Notes under the pieces: generated by a model
What the model was told of the DNA's origin: nothing
Seen by the model: the letters and a program-made list of their open reading frames with translations, nothing else
Databases searched by the model: none
Position numbers and translations under genes: made by a program
Assembly (NCBI GenBank): GCA_934432885.1
Contig: CAKRYY010000003.1
Coordinates: forward strand, 33,734-97,733
Direction: 5' to 3'
From: an uncultured Lachnospiraceae bacterium
GTDB taxonomy: Bacteria; Bacillota; Clostridia; Lachnospirales; Lachnospiraceae
DNA: 64,000 nt
Shown: positions 8,721 to 17,435 of the stretch, one piece after another
Numbering within the stretch: position 1 is the stretch's first letter
How the letters are laid out: each line of letters opens with the position of its first letter

Positions 8721-10394
8721 TCAATGATAAATTCTGACGCGCTCATTTTCAAAGGCTGTCTGATAATTATATTTCTCCAAAAATGCCTGCAAAAGCTCTC
8801 CCTTTTCATCGGTCGGCACATAACTCTGTCCTATTATGACAACCGGCCGCACTCTGTCCATTTCTTTCTCAACTGCCGCAAAATCTCTGTTCCAGAAGGT
8901 CATATTGTAGGATTCCAGATTTGCCCAGGTACTGGTAATCGCAGATGGTGCATGCAGAATATACGAAAGTCCCGGTATATCCCCATAAAGAATTACCGGC
9001 GTTTCACCATAGTTTCTCTGCTCCCAGAATGCAATGACTTCTTCGAGGCTCTCTGCACCTGCTCTCGTCGTGTACATTCCTCTTAGTATACCATTATTTT
9101 CTATTTTTGTATCCCTTTTTTCTGCATAACTGCCATCACGGAATACAAAAGTCATTCCAAACCCTGCGCTCTGCACAAAAAATACGAGCAGACAGCCTAT
9201 CGTAAGCGCCTGTACCGGAAACCTTCTTGGCAGGAAGCGGTACAAAAAGAAAAGGGTAACCGGAGCAATCAGAAACAGATTATTGATAACCGGATAAGAA
9301 CGGTTGTTGCTGCCAAGCGGCAGAATCAATATCGTAACCAACACAAGTATGGCAAGCCGCTTTTCCATCATACCCGCGCTTTTATGCCAAAGCACAAACA
9401 GACTGCAAAACAGCGCTGTCAGATTAAAAAGACTTACCCACCAGAAAATGGAAAAATACGTATTATAATCAAAGCCAAACATCCCGCGTCCATACACCAG
9501 ACGAAGCAGGATACAAAAGCCTGCCACGAATACCACTCTTTTCACCCATTCAAGGCTTCCCTTTTTGATAGTAAAAAGAAGCAGTCCTGCGCCCAGATAT
9601 AAGAGGAACAGCGCGCCCCATTTCATGCTGCCAATATAATCCACAAAAGCGCCCGTCAGCATTTCCACTGCCGAATAACCGCTTGCTTTGCTTGACATCG
9701 TCTGAAGCCCAAACAGCATGGTAAAATATCCGTCCAGCCCATACTGCATCTGAATCATCAAAAGAAAGACCAAAGCTCCCGCCACATAGCCGCAGACGCA
9801 CCACAGCGTATCCAAAAGCACCTGCCGAAAGCGCCTTTTCTGCAAAAATCCATCGTACCAGAGCGCCGTTATGAGTGCGGTATGTGTCAGATTAGAAAAC
9901 CGAACGCCTACGCCAAGTCCAAGCACCAGTCCCGCAATGACTAACCAGCCCTTTTTCTGCGTGCAGATTCCCTTATAAAGAAATATCGTCCCTAAAAGCA
10001 GACCGAGATAAGTCAGATAATTATACAAGATAACCTGTGGGCACCAGCAAAGCAGAATTGCCAATACCTCTCCTGCAAAAAGAACCCAAAAGGGCAGCTT
10101 GCTTTGCAGAAAATACCATGCAAGTAAAGCGGTTATGCTGACCACAAGGGAACAATAAAGATTCATGCCAAGCATGGTATCGCCAAATGGCAGAAGCGTG
10201 AAAAGATGCCCTACCATATTAGCCAGATAGGTAACATATACCCACATGCCATCAGCCCTTCCAAACCAGACAAAGCAGGCGAGATTATATCCCGTGTCGC
10301 TGATGTCAATTCCCTGTGCTATATGCCGAAGCGGAAGCAGCAGCAAGAGCAATGGGCAGATATAACGTTTTAGAATATCACTCTTTTTTGTCAT
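8721..10394 (-). CDS. Multi-spanning membrane protein, probable GT-C glycosyltransferase
   Basis: A 557-residue membrane protein with about twelve helices and a soluble C-terminal domain (from about residue 420). The first external loop begins GIDISDTGYN, with Asp30 and Asp33 placed where GT-C enzymes keep catalytic or metal-binding acids. It is therefore a likely polyprenyl-phosphate-sugar transferase, but substrate and exact family are unknown to me. ATG 10394 is preferred over an upstream start because GAGGAAAG lies 8 bases before it. It overlaps the acyltransferase gene by 17 bases, and wecE begins 25 bases after its stop. Confidence 0.65.
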   Translation of the reverse strand: MTKKSDILKRYICPLLLLLLPLRHIAQGIDISDTGYNLACFVWFGRADGMWVYVTYLANMVGHLFTLLPFGDTMLGMNLYCSLVVSITALLAWYFLQSKLPFWVLFAGEVLAILLCWCPQVILYNYLTYLGLLLGTIFLYKGICTQKKGWLVIAGLVLGLGVGVRFSNLTHTALITALWYDGFLQKRRFRQVLLDTLWCVCGYVAGALVFLLMIQMQYGLDGYFTMLFGLQTMSSKASGYSAVEMLTGAFVDYIGSMKWGALFLLYLGAGLLLFTIKKGSLEWVKRVVFVAGFCILLRLVYGRGMFGFDYNTYFSIFWWVSLFNLTALFCSLFVLWHKSAGMMEKRLAILVLVTILILPLGSNNRSYPVINNLFLIAPVTLFFLYRFLPRRFPVQALTIGCLLVFFVQSAGFGMTFVFRDGSYAEKRDTKIENNGILRGMYTTRAGAESLEEVIAFWEQRNYGETPVILYGDIPGLSYILHAPSAITSTWANLESYNMTFWNRDFAAVEKEMDRVRPVVIIGQSYVPTDEKGELLQAFLEKYNYQTAFENERVRIYH

Positions 10395-11430
10395 GGAACC
10401 ACTTTCCTCTAAACAAATACTGCCTTCCAAAATCAACCAGCATACCAACAGTATAGACCAAAAGGATGCTGACAATCCAGTGCGGCAAAAAAAGCAGCGT
10501 ATCTGCAAAACGCTCCGTGCCAAGAAGCTGTGGCCACAGATAGCGCAGCGTCAGGTGTTCATGCAGCAGGTACACGCCAAAGGATGTCGATGCCACGCGG
10601 CATATTACAGCAGAAGCCCTTTGACCCCCAATATGCAGCTTTTGAAAGAAAAGCAGCAAAAATACCGCCGCAGACACGCAGAGGATGCTGTTGTAATGAT
10701 ATTGTCTATTGATAAATTCTGCAAACCGTCCTGTTTTGTCATACATAAAATGTACAAAAAGCAGACTGGAAAAAATCAGTATACAGGATACTGCATAGCC
10801 TGCAAGGCAAAGCCCCCTGGAGAGCAGTCCGCATCCATGATAACGCAGATAGGCGCCAATCAGGTACAGGCACAAAAACCATAACGCATCATAGCCCATT
10901 CTATCCGTCGGAAGCTGCACCGGAAGCAGACTCGCGCTGACAGAAAGCACCAACAGCAGCAAAAAGAGTGCCTGTCTGTAGGTTTTCACAGAAAGCTGCT
11001 TAAGCCCCTGATTCATAAGCGGTGCAAACAGGTACATAAGCAGATATGCCGTTACAAACCAGTAATGCTCCTCTATGACCGGAAAGCAGTAATTCATTGC
11101 CTGATAAATATCCAAAGTATTTACCGGCACAATTCCCGTTAAAACAGCTGCAAAAAACAAACCAAGTGAATAAAAAAGCACCGTTCCCCACAGTCTGCAT
11201 ACACGTCCCGGACGGTACTCCTGCTCTGCCAGAAAGTATGCACTCAGCAAAACATAAAGATTAACTGCCGGAACACAGAGTGCCTCCAGCCCCCACGCTG
11301 TAAGACCTGCCGCTGTAAAGCTCTCTACAGGCTCTGGCAGAATTCCGCCCTTATCCAGATAATGCAGCGTAATAATCATAAGCATTGCGATAATCCGCAG
11401 TAGTTCAAAATTTGCTTCTCTTTTTTTCAT
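10378..11430 (-). CDS. Acyltransferase family 3 (OafA/WecH-like), O-acetylation of surface glycan
   Basis: A 350-residue membrane protein with about ten helices. The N-terminus carries the family-3 acyltransferase motif: Arg12 and His23 (R-x10-H) within FELLRIIAMLMII. Proteins of this family move acyl groups, usually acetyl, to sugars at the membrane. It lacks the extra SGNH domain seen in longer members. ATG 11430 overlaps the pseG stop by 4 bases and has AAGGGAAAT upstream, which decides against the longer reading frame. Lying directly behind pseG, it may acetylate the glycan carrying pseudaminic acid; that link is inference. Confidence 0.85.
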   Translation of the reverse strand: MKKREANFELLRIIAMLMIITLHYLDKGGILPEPVESFTAAGLTAWGLEALCVPAVNLYVLLSAYFLAEQEYRPGRVCRLWGTVLFYSLGLFFAAVLTGIVPVNTLDIYQAMNYCFPVIEEHYWFVTAYLLMYLFAPLMNQGLKQLSVKTYRQALFLLLLVLSVSASLLPVQLPTDRMGYDALWFLCLYLIGAYLRYHGCGLLSRGLCLAGYAVSCILIFSSLLFVHFMYDKTGRFAEFINRQYHYNSILCVSAAVFLLLFFQKLHIGGQRASAVICRVASTSFGVYLLHEHLTLRYLWPQLLGTERFADTLLFLPHWIVSILLVYTVGMLVDFGRQYLFRGKWFHDKKE

Positions 11431-12494
11431 GCAGGATTTCCCTTCAGCCAAGCTTCCATCCTCTCTGCAAGCCGCGCTGCGCCCTTTCCATCCACAAGCT
11501 GCGCCGCCTGCGTCCCAATACGATTTCGCAGCGTTTCATTCGTCTCCAGCTCCAAAAGCCTCTCCAGAAGTCTGGTAAGCACCACATCCTTTTCCTTTGC
11601 AAAATTTCCAGCATTCCAAATCTCTGTCCTTTTTGCAAAGCACTCCGCCATGCGGCGCTGATTTTCCGCAAAATAAAAGCATACTGTCGGCAGTCCCATA
11701 CAGCAGAGCTCATACATCGTGCTTCCTGCTGCACTTACTGCCACATCGCATTTCTGCATAAGTTCTGACATTTGTGTCACATTTTCATGCAGAACAAACG
11801 CAGGATACTGTTCTGCAAGGGCAAGAAGGGCTTTCTTCTGCTCCGAAAATGGTCCGACCACTACATGATAGGAGACTCCTTTGTGAAATCCTGCTGCTAT
11901 CTGCTCTGCAAGCCTCTCACAAAGCGCATAGCCTGCTCCAAAAAGGTCGCCGCCGCCGGTCGTAATCAGTACATTTTTTGCCTTCTCATACCCTCTGACA
12001 GCTTTTCTTTGCAGAAATTCTCTGCGCAGCGGTGCAAAATCGCAGCCCAGTAAAAGCTCCGGCAGCTTTTCTCCTGCCTCCCTGTACAGCTCTGCATATA
12101 CGGACGCCTCGCCATAAATATTATAATTGATTAAAAGATCGACCGGATACGCCACAAGCCCCATATCATCCAGATAGGCCATCCGCGCAAATGCGCCAAG
12201 CCTTTTCATATAAGCCGGCGTTATATAATAGCTGTCAACCAGAATCATATCCGGCTTTTGCTCTCTTAAAACCGCTTCCAAAGCGGGCAGTTCCTCTTCC
12301 ATCCGGTCAAAGGCTGTACCCAGCTCCTTATTTTCATATCCGCGTGCCCCAAGAAGCTCCTTTGTTTCTTCTCCCGCTGTAACAAAGCACACCTGTATTC
12401 CCAGCATGCGCAGTGCATCCGCAATAGAAAGGCAGCGCATAATATGCCCCATGGCGACAGTTTTATTTCCATCCGCCCGAATTATGACACGCAT
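11427..12494 (-). CDS. pseG: UDP-2,4-diacetamido-2,4,6-trideoxy-beta-L-altropyranose hydrolase (PseG)
   Basis: PseG removes UDP from the diacetamido-trideoxy-altrose intermediate to free the sugar for PseI. The 355-residue protein has the GT-B-like layout of the family. The N-terminal GHIMRC motif is at 16-21, with His17 at the position of the catalytic histidine of Campylobacter PseG. A C-terminal SAAGSTMYE segment (about 255) matches the nucleotide-binding part, and ENQRRMAE follows. ATG 12494 has an AGGTGA site. It lies 8 bases from the PIG-L gene and overlaps the acyltransferase gene. All other steps of the pathway are encoded just upstream, which supports the call. Confidence 0.92.
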   Translation of the reverse strand: MRVIIRADGNKTVAMGHIMRCLSIADALRMLGIQVCFVTAGEETKELLGARGYENKELGTAFDRMEEELPALEAVLREQKPDMILVDSYYITPAYMKRLGAFARMAYLDDMGLVAYPVDLLINYNIYGEASVYAELYREAGEKLPELLLGCDFAPLRREFLQRKAVRGYEKAKNVLITTGGGDLFGAGYALCERLAEQIAAGFHKGVSYHVVVGPFSEQKKALLALAEQYPAFVLHENVTQMSELMQKCDVAVSAAGSTMYELCCMGLPTVCFYFAENQRRMAECFAKRTEIWNAGNFAKEKDVVLTRLLERLLELETNETLRNRIGTQAAQLVDGKGAARLAERMEAWLKGNPA

Positions 12495-12502
12495 GTCATC
12501 AC

Positions 12503-13189
12503 CTATTCCTTTACAGAGCGCACCAGTTCAAAGGCTTCTACAAAGTGTCCGCCCACAACACCGCCCCAGCGCAGGGCAACAGCTTCCAGCATCCGCAGAG
12601 AACGGGGATGCGGATACTCGCAAAGCTCCGTTTCATATTCCTGCATAGCCTTCAGCTTTTTGGCAAACTGCTCATCTGTCAATTTTACAAACACATTGGG
12701 TGAAAACTGTGCGTCACCATAAGCAAAATTCCATTCTGTTGAGGAAACCGTTTCAAACGCATAGATTTCCTTCACACACTGTCCCTGCATCGGTCTGGTT
12801 GCCGTCAAAACAGCCTGGTATGTTTTCTGGTGGTCTACATTTAAGTCCCCGCCATGATGGGTATAAATAATATCCGGCGACAGTTCCTTTATTTTGTCCT
12901 CAATCGCCTTGACAATCGTAAGAAGCTCTACGCCATCAAACCGGTTGTCGGCAAAATTTTCAAAATATACCCTGCGGATGCCGAGTACCTTTGCAGCCTT
13001 CTGCGTATTGCCATGCAGCTGTTCAAGAATCTGTTCTCCTGCATCCTCTCTATGTGCAAATCTTGAAGTCTGTCCCTCTCCAAGAATCAGTGCATCCACA
13101 GTATCGCCATTCTCAACATGCCTTGCAATCGTACCGCCGACACCTAAGAGTTCATCATCCGGATGTGCTGCCACAATCAGTATCTTCAT
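12503..13189 (-). CDS. PIG-L family (LmbE-like) N-deacetylase in the pse module
   Basis: A 228-residue zinc-dependent deacetylase. AHPDDE is at 8-13 and HHGGDLNVDH at 111-120, which together give the usual metal ligands and catalytic base (His9, Asp12, His120, Asp11). PIG-L enzymes remove N-acetyl groups from GlcNAc-type sugars. The standard pseudaminic acid route needs no deacetylase, so its place between the PseH fusion (24 bases away) and pseG (8 bases) suggests a modified nonulosonic acid in which one acetyl is removed and replaced. Substrate is unknown. ATG 13189 has AAAGGAG eight bases upstream. Confidence 0.88.
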   Translation of the reverse strand: MKILIVAAHPDDELLGVGGTIARHVENGDTVDALILGEGQTSRFAHREDAGEQILEQLHGNTQKAAKVLGIRRVYFENFADNRFDGVELLTIVKAIEDKIKELSPDIIYTHHGGDLNVDHQKTYQAVLTATRPMQGQCVKEIYAFETVSSTEWNFAYGDAQFSPNVFVKLTDEQFAKKLKAMQEYETELCEYPHPRSLRMLEAVALRWGGVVGGHFVEAFELVRSVKE

Positions 13190-13213
13190 ATTTTTTCTCC
13201 TTTTTCTGAGGGC

Positions 13214-14380
13214 TTAAGACTCTCCACCCACTTCAAAAATAACCTTTGCTGTCAGTTTTCCATTCTCATACTGCGCATCTTCAAAGCAAAGCCTGTGATT
13301 CCCAAACTCCAAAAATGCTCTTGGATAGCCTTCCCCGTCCAGCATTCGGATATAGTCATAAATTGTTTCATCCTCCATCTCCGGAAGCAACCTTCCATCC
13401 TCCGGCTTCCTGCGCTTAAAAACGACCGCCTCCCCCTGCTGCGGAACGGGCACTGGATTTTTCTCCAGAATATACGGTATCATTTTTTCAAAAATGATTT
13501 CTGAGCATCTTTTTAAAATCTCATCCGCAGTTCCCGAAAGCTCCAGTTCTTCCTTTAAATAAATATCTCCCGTATCCAGTCCCTTCTCCACCCGGAGCGC
13601 AGAAAGCTTTGTATGTGTAAAGCCTCTGACAATCAGATTCTGCAGAGGGCTTCCACCCCGCCCAAAGGGCAGATCCGTCATGTGAAATACAACGCAGGGA
13701 TAAACAGAAAAAATATGCTCAGGAATGATGTATGACCAGTGCGGAAAGAAAACATACTTCGGCTTCAAAGCATCAAGCGCTTCCCTCGTTAATTCTTCCT
13801 TTTTTGTTATGACACTTATGTCATATTTGTCCAGATACCGTTCTCTCAGTTTTTCAGCATTTTGCGCATGAAAGGATTTTTGCGTACAAATCAGGATTCT
13901 TTCACGCCCTCCTGCCTCATAGTGCTTTGTAAACTCCGCATAGCCCTGCTTCTGGGCGCTTTTCTGAAATCCGCATTTTTCAAATGCTTTAGCAGAAGCT
14001 ATATTGCCATCCTTCACACAGGCCAGAAAGAAGTCAATCGGAAGTCCCGGCAGCGCAAGCGCCTGCGCAAGCATTTTACTGCCATAGCCCCTTCCTCTGC
14101 TCACAGCGTCAACGGAATAATCTATCAGCGCCCTGTTATCCTCTATATCCAGCCGTATCTGTCCAACCGGTCTGTCATTTACACTTGCAATATAAATATA
14201 GCAATCCTTATCTGAAAGCTTTCTTCGAAACCACTGTGTATGCTCTTCCCAGCTGATTTCATGCTGCTCAAACGCATTTTTTCTGACATCTATGTCATTT
14301 GCCCATGCAAACAGCAGCTTATCGTCCGCACTTACTGCCCGTCTTAGGGAAATTACTGATTCTGTATTTTGTTCCTTCAC
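13214..14380 (-). CDS. Fusion of PseH-like GNAT acetyltransferase and formyltransferase-like domain
   Basis: Residues 1-155 are a GNAT domain of the PseH type, with the acetyl-CoA loop RGRGYG at 95-100; PseH acetylates N4 of the 4-amino-altrose intermediate. Residues 160-310 look like the catalytic domain of methionyl-tRNA or sugar N-formyltransferases: FHMTDLPFGRGG around His233, and GLDTGD at 267-272. Residues 315-388 resemble the formyltransferase C-terminal domain (KRRKPEDGR, then DYIRML and GYPRAF). In the classic Asn-x-His-...-Asp triad the Asn position holds Val231, while His and Asp are kept, so it may use another acyl donor or be altered in activity. GTG start at 14380 overlaps the pseI stop by 4 bases. 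Confidence 0.82.
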   Translation of the reverse strand: MKEQNTESVISLRRAVSADDKLLFAWANDIDVRKNAFEQHEISWEEHTQWFRRKLSDKDCYIYIASVNDRPVGQIRLDIEDNRALIDYSVDAVSRGRGYGSKMLAQALALPGLPIDFFLACVKDGNIASAKAFEKCGFQKSAQKQGYAEFTKHYEAGGRERILICTQKSFHAQNAEKLRERYLDKYDISVITKKEELTREALDALKPKYVFFPHWSYIIPEHIFSVYPCVVFHMTDLPFGRGGSPLQNLIVRGFTHTKLSALRVEKGLDTGDIYLKEELELSGTADEILKRCSEIIFEKMIPYILEKNPVPVPQQGEAVVFKRRKPEDGRLLPEMEDETIYDYIRMLDGEGYPRAFLEFGNHRLCFEDAQYENGKLTAKVIFEVGGES

Positions 14381-15423
14381 TTAATCATCTCCATCTGTAG
14401 AGGGGTTCCACGCTTCAGCTCCATAGCTGCACATCTGCCTATCACAGCATCATAATATTTCGGAGCCAGACCGTCACTCGGACGGATTATCCGTATATTT
14501 TCGGGTGTCAGCACCTCTCCTGCAGCAATATCCCTGACTACAAAAATAGAACGGCGGAACGCAAGATTTCCCTTTTCTGAATCCGTCGCTCCAAACTCAG
14601 CTTTTCCTATTGCCCGCTCTGCAGTCCGCACATCCTGTACCATCGCCGCAAATTCCGCAGGCTCCATGGAAAATGAAGAATCCGGATTCTTTATCTTCCG
14701 GTCCAGACAAAAATGCTTTTCAATGATGCTTCCCCCCATTGCAACCGCCGTTACTGCACCGATGGAGCCCATCGAATGATCCGACAGGCCAACTGGGACA
14801 TCAAAGCGCTCCTGCATTGCCTGCATTGCCGCCAGATTCATGTTATCCGAAACTGCCGGATAGGCGCTTGCACACCGAAGCAGTGCAAGATTGGAATTTC
14901 CTGCCTCCCGTACAGCATTTACCGCCTCTTCAATTTCCTCTAAGGTTCCCATTCCCGTTGACATAATAATAGGTTTCCCTTTGGAAGCCGTATATCGAAT
15001 CAACGGAATATCTACCAGTTCAAAGGAGGCAATCTTATAAAACTCCATTCCAATGCTTTCCAGAAAATCTACAGAGGTTTTATCAAATGGCGTAGAGAAA
15101 AAATCAATTCCGATTTTTTCAGCCTCCTCCTTCAACTGCGCCTGCCATTCCCAGGGAGTATATGCCTTCTGATAGAGCTGATACAGATTTTCCCCCTTCC
15201 AGGTTCCATCCGTAATCTGAAAATAGCGGTTGTCGCAGTCTATTGTCATCGTATCTGCCGTATAGGTCTGAATCTTGACACAGTCCGCTCCTGCTTCCTT
15301 CGCTGCATGGATAATCTCCTTTGCATGCTGTATGCTTCCCGCATGGTTTGCAGACATCTCCGCTATGATATATGCAGGCTCGCCCCTGCCAATCCTTCTT
15401 CCGCGAATTGTAATCGTTCCCAT
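14377..15423 (-). CDS. pseI: Pseudaminic acid synthase (PseI, NeuB family)
   Basis: PseI condenses the free diacetamido-trideoxy-altrose with phosphoenolpyruvate to give pseudaminic acid. The 348-residue protein has the NeuB barrel (about 15-265), with the PseI-typical SANHAG start, KIQTYTADT near 50-58 and TPWEW near 88-92, followed by an antifreeze-like SAF domain (about 285-345). The phrase pattern fits PseI better than the sialic or legionaminic acid synthases. ATG 15423 has GGAG eight bases upstream; the gene is 1 base from pseF, and its stop overlaps the GTG start of the PseH fusion. Confidence 0.93.
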   Translation of the reverse strand: MGTITIRGRRIGRGEPAYIIAEMSANHAGSIQHAKEIIHAAKEAGADCVKIQTYTADTMTIDCDNRYFQITDGTWKGENLYQLYQKAYTPWEWQAQLKEEAEKIGIDFFSTPFDKTSVDFLESIGMEFYKIASFELVDIPLIRYTASKGKPIIMSTGMGTLEEIEEAVNAVREAGNSNLALLRCASAYPAVSDNMNLAAMQAMQERFDVPVGLSDHSMGSIGAVTAVAMGGSIIEKHFCLDRKIKNPDSSFSMEPAEFAAMVQDVRTAERAIGKAEFGATDSEKGNLAFRRSIFVVRDIAAGEVLTPENIRIIRPSDGLAPKYYDAVIGRCAAMELKRGTPLQMEMIK

Positions 15424-15424
15424 T

Positions 15425-16117
15425 TTATTTCTCCATCCGTTTGTATTTTAGCTCTGCCAATTCCCAATCCGTTTCATTATCAATATCCTGTACCTGCGTT
15501 TCCGGCATTTCAATGGAAAGCGTACAGTCTGTAAAAATCTGCTTCTTTTTCATAAACCGCTCTGTATCCATACAGTAAAACTGTCCGCAGTCATGAAAAT
15601 ACGGCTCCAGATCCTGTGACCTGCTTCTGGCATGCTCCGGATATTTCATGACCGTCAGTCCATTTCGAATCACAAATGCGCGCTGCGGCGGAAAAGAATA
15701 TCTTACCACCGGGACAACACTGTCCACGCCCTTTTCCTCTAAAAGCATAGTGGCAAGGCGCAGCTTTTCACCCGTTACAAAGGGCGCCGTCGGATAAATA
15801 CAGCATAAGGTATCATAATGCTGCCCTCTCTTTTCATAGGCATCCAGAACCTCAAGCAATACATCCGCAGTCGTTGCAAAGTCTCCAGCGGTCTCCTCAC
15901 TTCTGAGAAACGGCACTGCCGCGCCCGCTTCCTTTGCAATCCGGGCGATTTCCTCACTGTCTGTCGATACCATGATTTCGTCAAAAATTCCTGCGTCAAG
16001 CGCCGCTTCTATGGAATATATCAAAATCGGTTTCCCGCAGAATTCCTTGATATTCTTTTTGGGAATCCGCTTGCTGCCGCCCCGCGCGGTAATTACTGCG
16101 ATTCTTTTTCTGTCCAT
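15425..16117 (-). CDS. pseF: CMP-pseudaminic acid cytidylyltransferase (PseF)
   Basis: PseF activates pseudaminic acid with CTP. The 230-residue protein has the CMP-NeuA fold, with the CTP-binding ARGGSKRIPKKN at about 10-21 and VSTDSEEIA near 50-58. The position directly between pseC and pseI, and the PseF-like stretches (YPTAPF near 108-113, RYSFPPQRAF near 140), favour pseudaminic over sialic acid. The product CMP-Pse is the donor for flagellin or glycan glycosylation. ATG 16117 has AAAGGGTG upstream. Confidence 0.92.
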   Translation of the reverse strand: MDRKRIAVITARGGSKRIPKKNIKEFCGKPILIYSIEAALDAGIFDEIMVSTDSEEIARIAKEAGAAVPFLRSEETAGDFATTADVLLEVLDAYEKRGQHYDTLCCIYPTAPFVTGEKLRLATMLLEEKGVDSVVPVVRYSFPPQRAFVIRNGLTVMKYPEHARSRSQDLEPYFHDCGQFYCMDTERFMKKKQIFTDCTLSIEMPETQVQDIDNETDWELAELKYKRMEK

Positions 16118-16123
16118 AGCATT

Positions 16124-17320
16124 TCACCCTTTCCGGTAATAAGCGCACAGCTTCTTGACTGCACAAATCACATCCTCGACATCCTTATCCGTCAGGCTGT
16201 AATACAGCGGAAGGCTCATAATTTCCTCATACAGCTTTTCTGCCTTTGGACAAAGTCCCCTTTTATATCCAAGTCTCTCATAATATGGGTGCCAGTAAAC
16301 CGGAATATAATGCACGTTGCAGCAGATATTTTCCGCCGCCATTGCTTCAAAGAATTCTTTTCTTCCAATCTGCAGCCGTTCCGGCTTTAAACGGAGGATA
16401 TACAGATGTCTTGTCGTATCGGATTCCGGTATTTCCTCCTGTACAAAAAGCTCCGGCACCTCGCCAAAGGCTTCATTATACCTTGCTACGATTTCCTTAC
16501 GACGCTTCTGAAAGGCTTTCAGCTTATCAAGCTGGCTGCTGATCAGCGCCGCCTGCATATCCGTCATACGGAAGTTCATGCCAAGCGCCACCTGTTCATA
16601 ATACCAGCCGCCATGCGAAGGATGCTCTAAAAGGGCTTCCTCTCTCGTAATGCCATGTGTATGGAAAAGCTTTATTCTGGTGTACAGCGCATCGTCATTT
16701 GTCAGCACAGCACCGCCTTCTCCTCCGGTTACCGTCTTAACCGGGTGGAAACTGAAGGTCGTTATATCAGCGATAGAGCCTACCTCTTTCCCCTGATAAC
16801 GTGTTCCTATTGAGTGCGCAGCATCTTCAATTAAAATCAGTCCATTTTCCTCACAGATTTCTCTAAGCTCAGAAAGCTCTGCTGCCTGTCCCGTAAAGTC
16901 TACTGCAACTACTGCTCTGGTCGCCGGCGTAATCTTTTCCCGCACACTCTTTGGGTCAATATTGTAGGTTTTTTCATTGATATCTGCAAATACGGGCTTT
17001 GCTCCGCAATACAGAGCGCAGTTTGCCGATGCGGCAAAGGTAATCGGTGTGGTAATGACCTCATCGCCTGGACCAACCTGTGCAGCATAGCAAGCCGCAT
17101 GCAGGGCGGCAGTTCCATTGCTGACTAAAACTGCATGCTTTGCACCCGTAAGAGCGCACAGCTTTTCCTCAAGCTTCGTAATTTCTGGTCCACAGGTCAA
17201 AAAATCGCTCCGCAGCACTTTTGTCACCGCTTCAATATCTGCGTCGTCAATATATTGATGTCCATAAAAAAGTTTCGTATCCCGGACGGGCGTTCCGCCC
17301 TCGATTGCTGGTTTTTCCAT
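16124..17320 (-). CDS. pseC: UDP-4-amino-4,6-dideoxy-N-acetyl-beta-L-altrosamine transaminase (PseC)
   Basis: PseC is the PLP enzyme that aminates the PseB product at C4 using glutamate. In this 398-residue DegT/DnrJ-family protein the cofactor lysine is Lys195 in FHPVKTVTGGEGG, and the EDAAHS motif is at 165-170. The HPVK context is the form seen in PseC and separates it from the WecE-type enzyme of the same locus, which has HETK. ATG 17320 has AAAGGAG nine bases upstream. The 115-base gap to pseB is the longest inside the pse module. Confidence 0.93.
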   Translation of the reverse strand: MEKPAIEGGTPVRDTKLFYGHQYIDDADIEAVTKVLRSDFLTCGPEITKLEEKLCALTGAKHAVLVSNGTAALHAACYAAQVGPGDEVITTPITFAASANCALYCGAKPVFADINEKTYNIDPKSVREKITPATRAVVAVDFTGQAAELSELREICEENGLILIEDAAHSIGTRYQGKEVGSIADITTFSFHPVKTVTGGEGGAVLTNDDALYTRIKLFHTHGITREEALLEHPSHGGWYYEQVALGMNFRMTDMQAALISSQLDKLKAFQKRRKEIVARYNEAFGEVPELFVQEEIPESDTTRHLYILRLKPERLQIGRKEFFEAMAAENICCNVHYIPVYWHPYYERLGYKRGLCPKAEKLYEEIMSLPLYYSLTDKDVEDVICAVKKLCAYYRKG

Positions 17321-17435
17321 CTTTTTTACTCCTTTGCCTTCAGATTGTATTTTCTCAGTAAATCACACATACGCGGAAACAGGATTTTCTCCCGCAACCG
17401 CGTACCATATCTGTCAACTATCCTGTTTTGAAAAC
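17321..17435 (-). other. 115-base gap inside the pse module with an inverted repeat
   Basis: No convincing gene is present. The gap contains a perfect 9-base inverted repeat, AAACAGGAT at 17377-17385 and ATCCTGTTT at 17420-17428, separated by 34 bases. On the transcribed strand this could fold into a long hairpin between pseB and pseC, but no U-run follows it. It could be an RNA-processing or stabilising structure, or chance. Confidence 0.35.

Noticed and set aside
15425-16117. Sialic acid (NeuA) or legionaminic acid (LegF) cytidylyltransferase
   Set aside because: The set PseB, PseC, PseG and PseI beside it, with PseI-specific blocks, fits pseudaminic acid; no NeuC-like epimerase or LegB was found.
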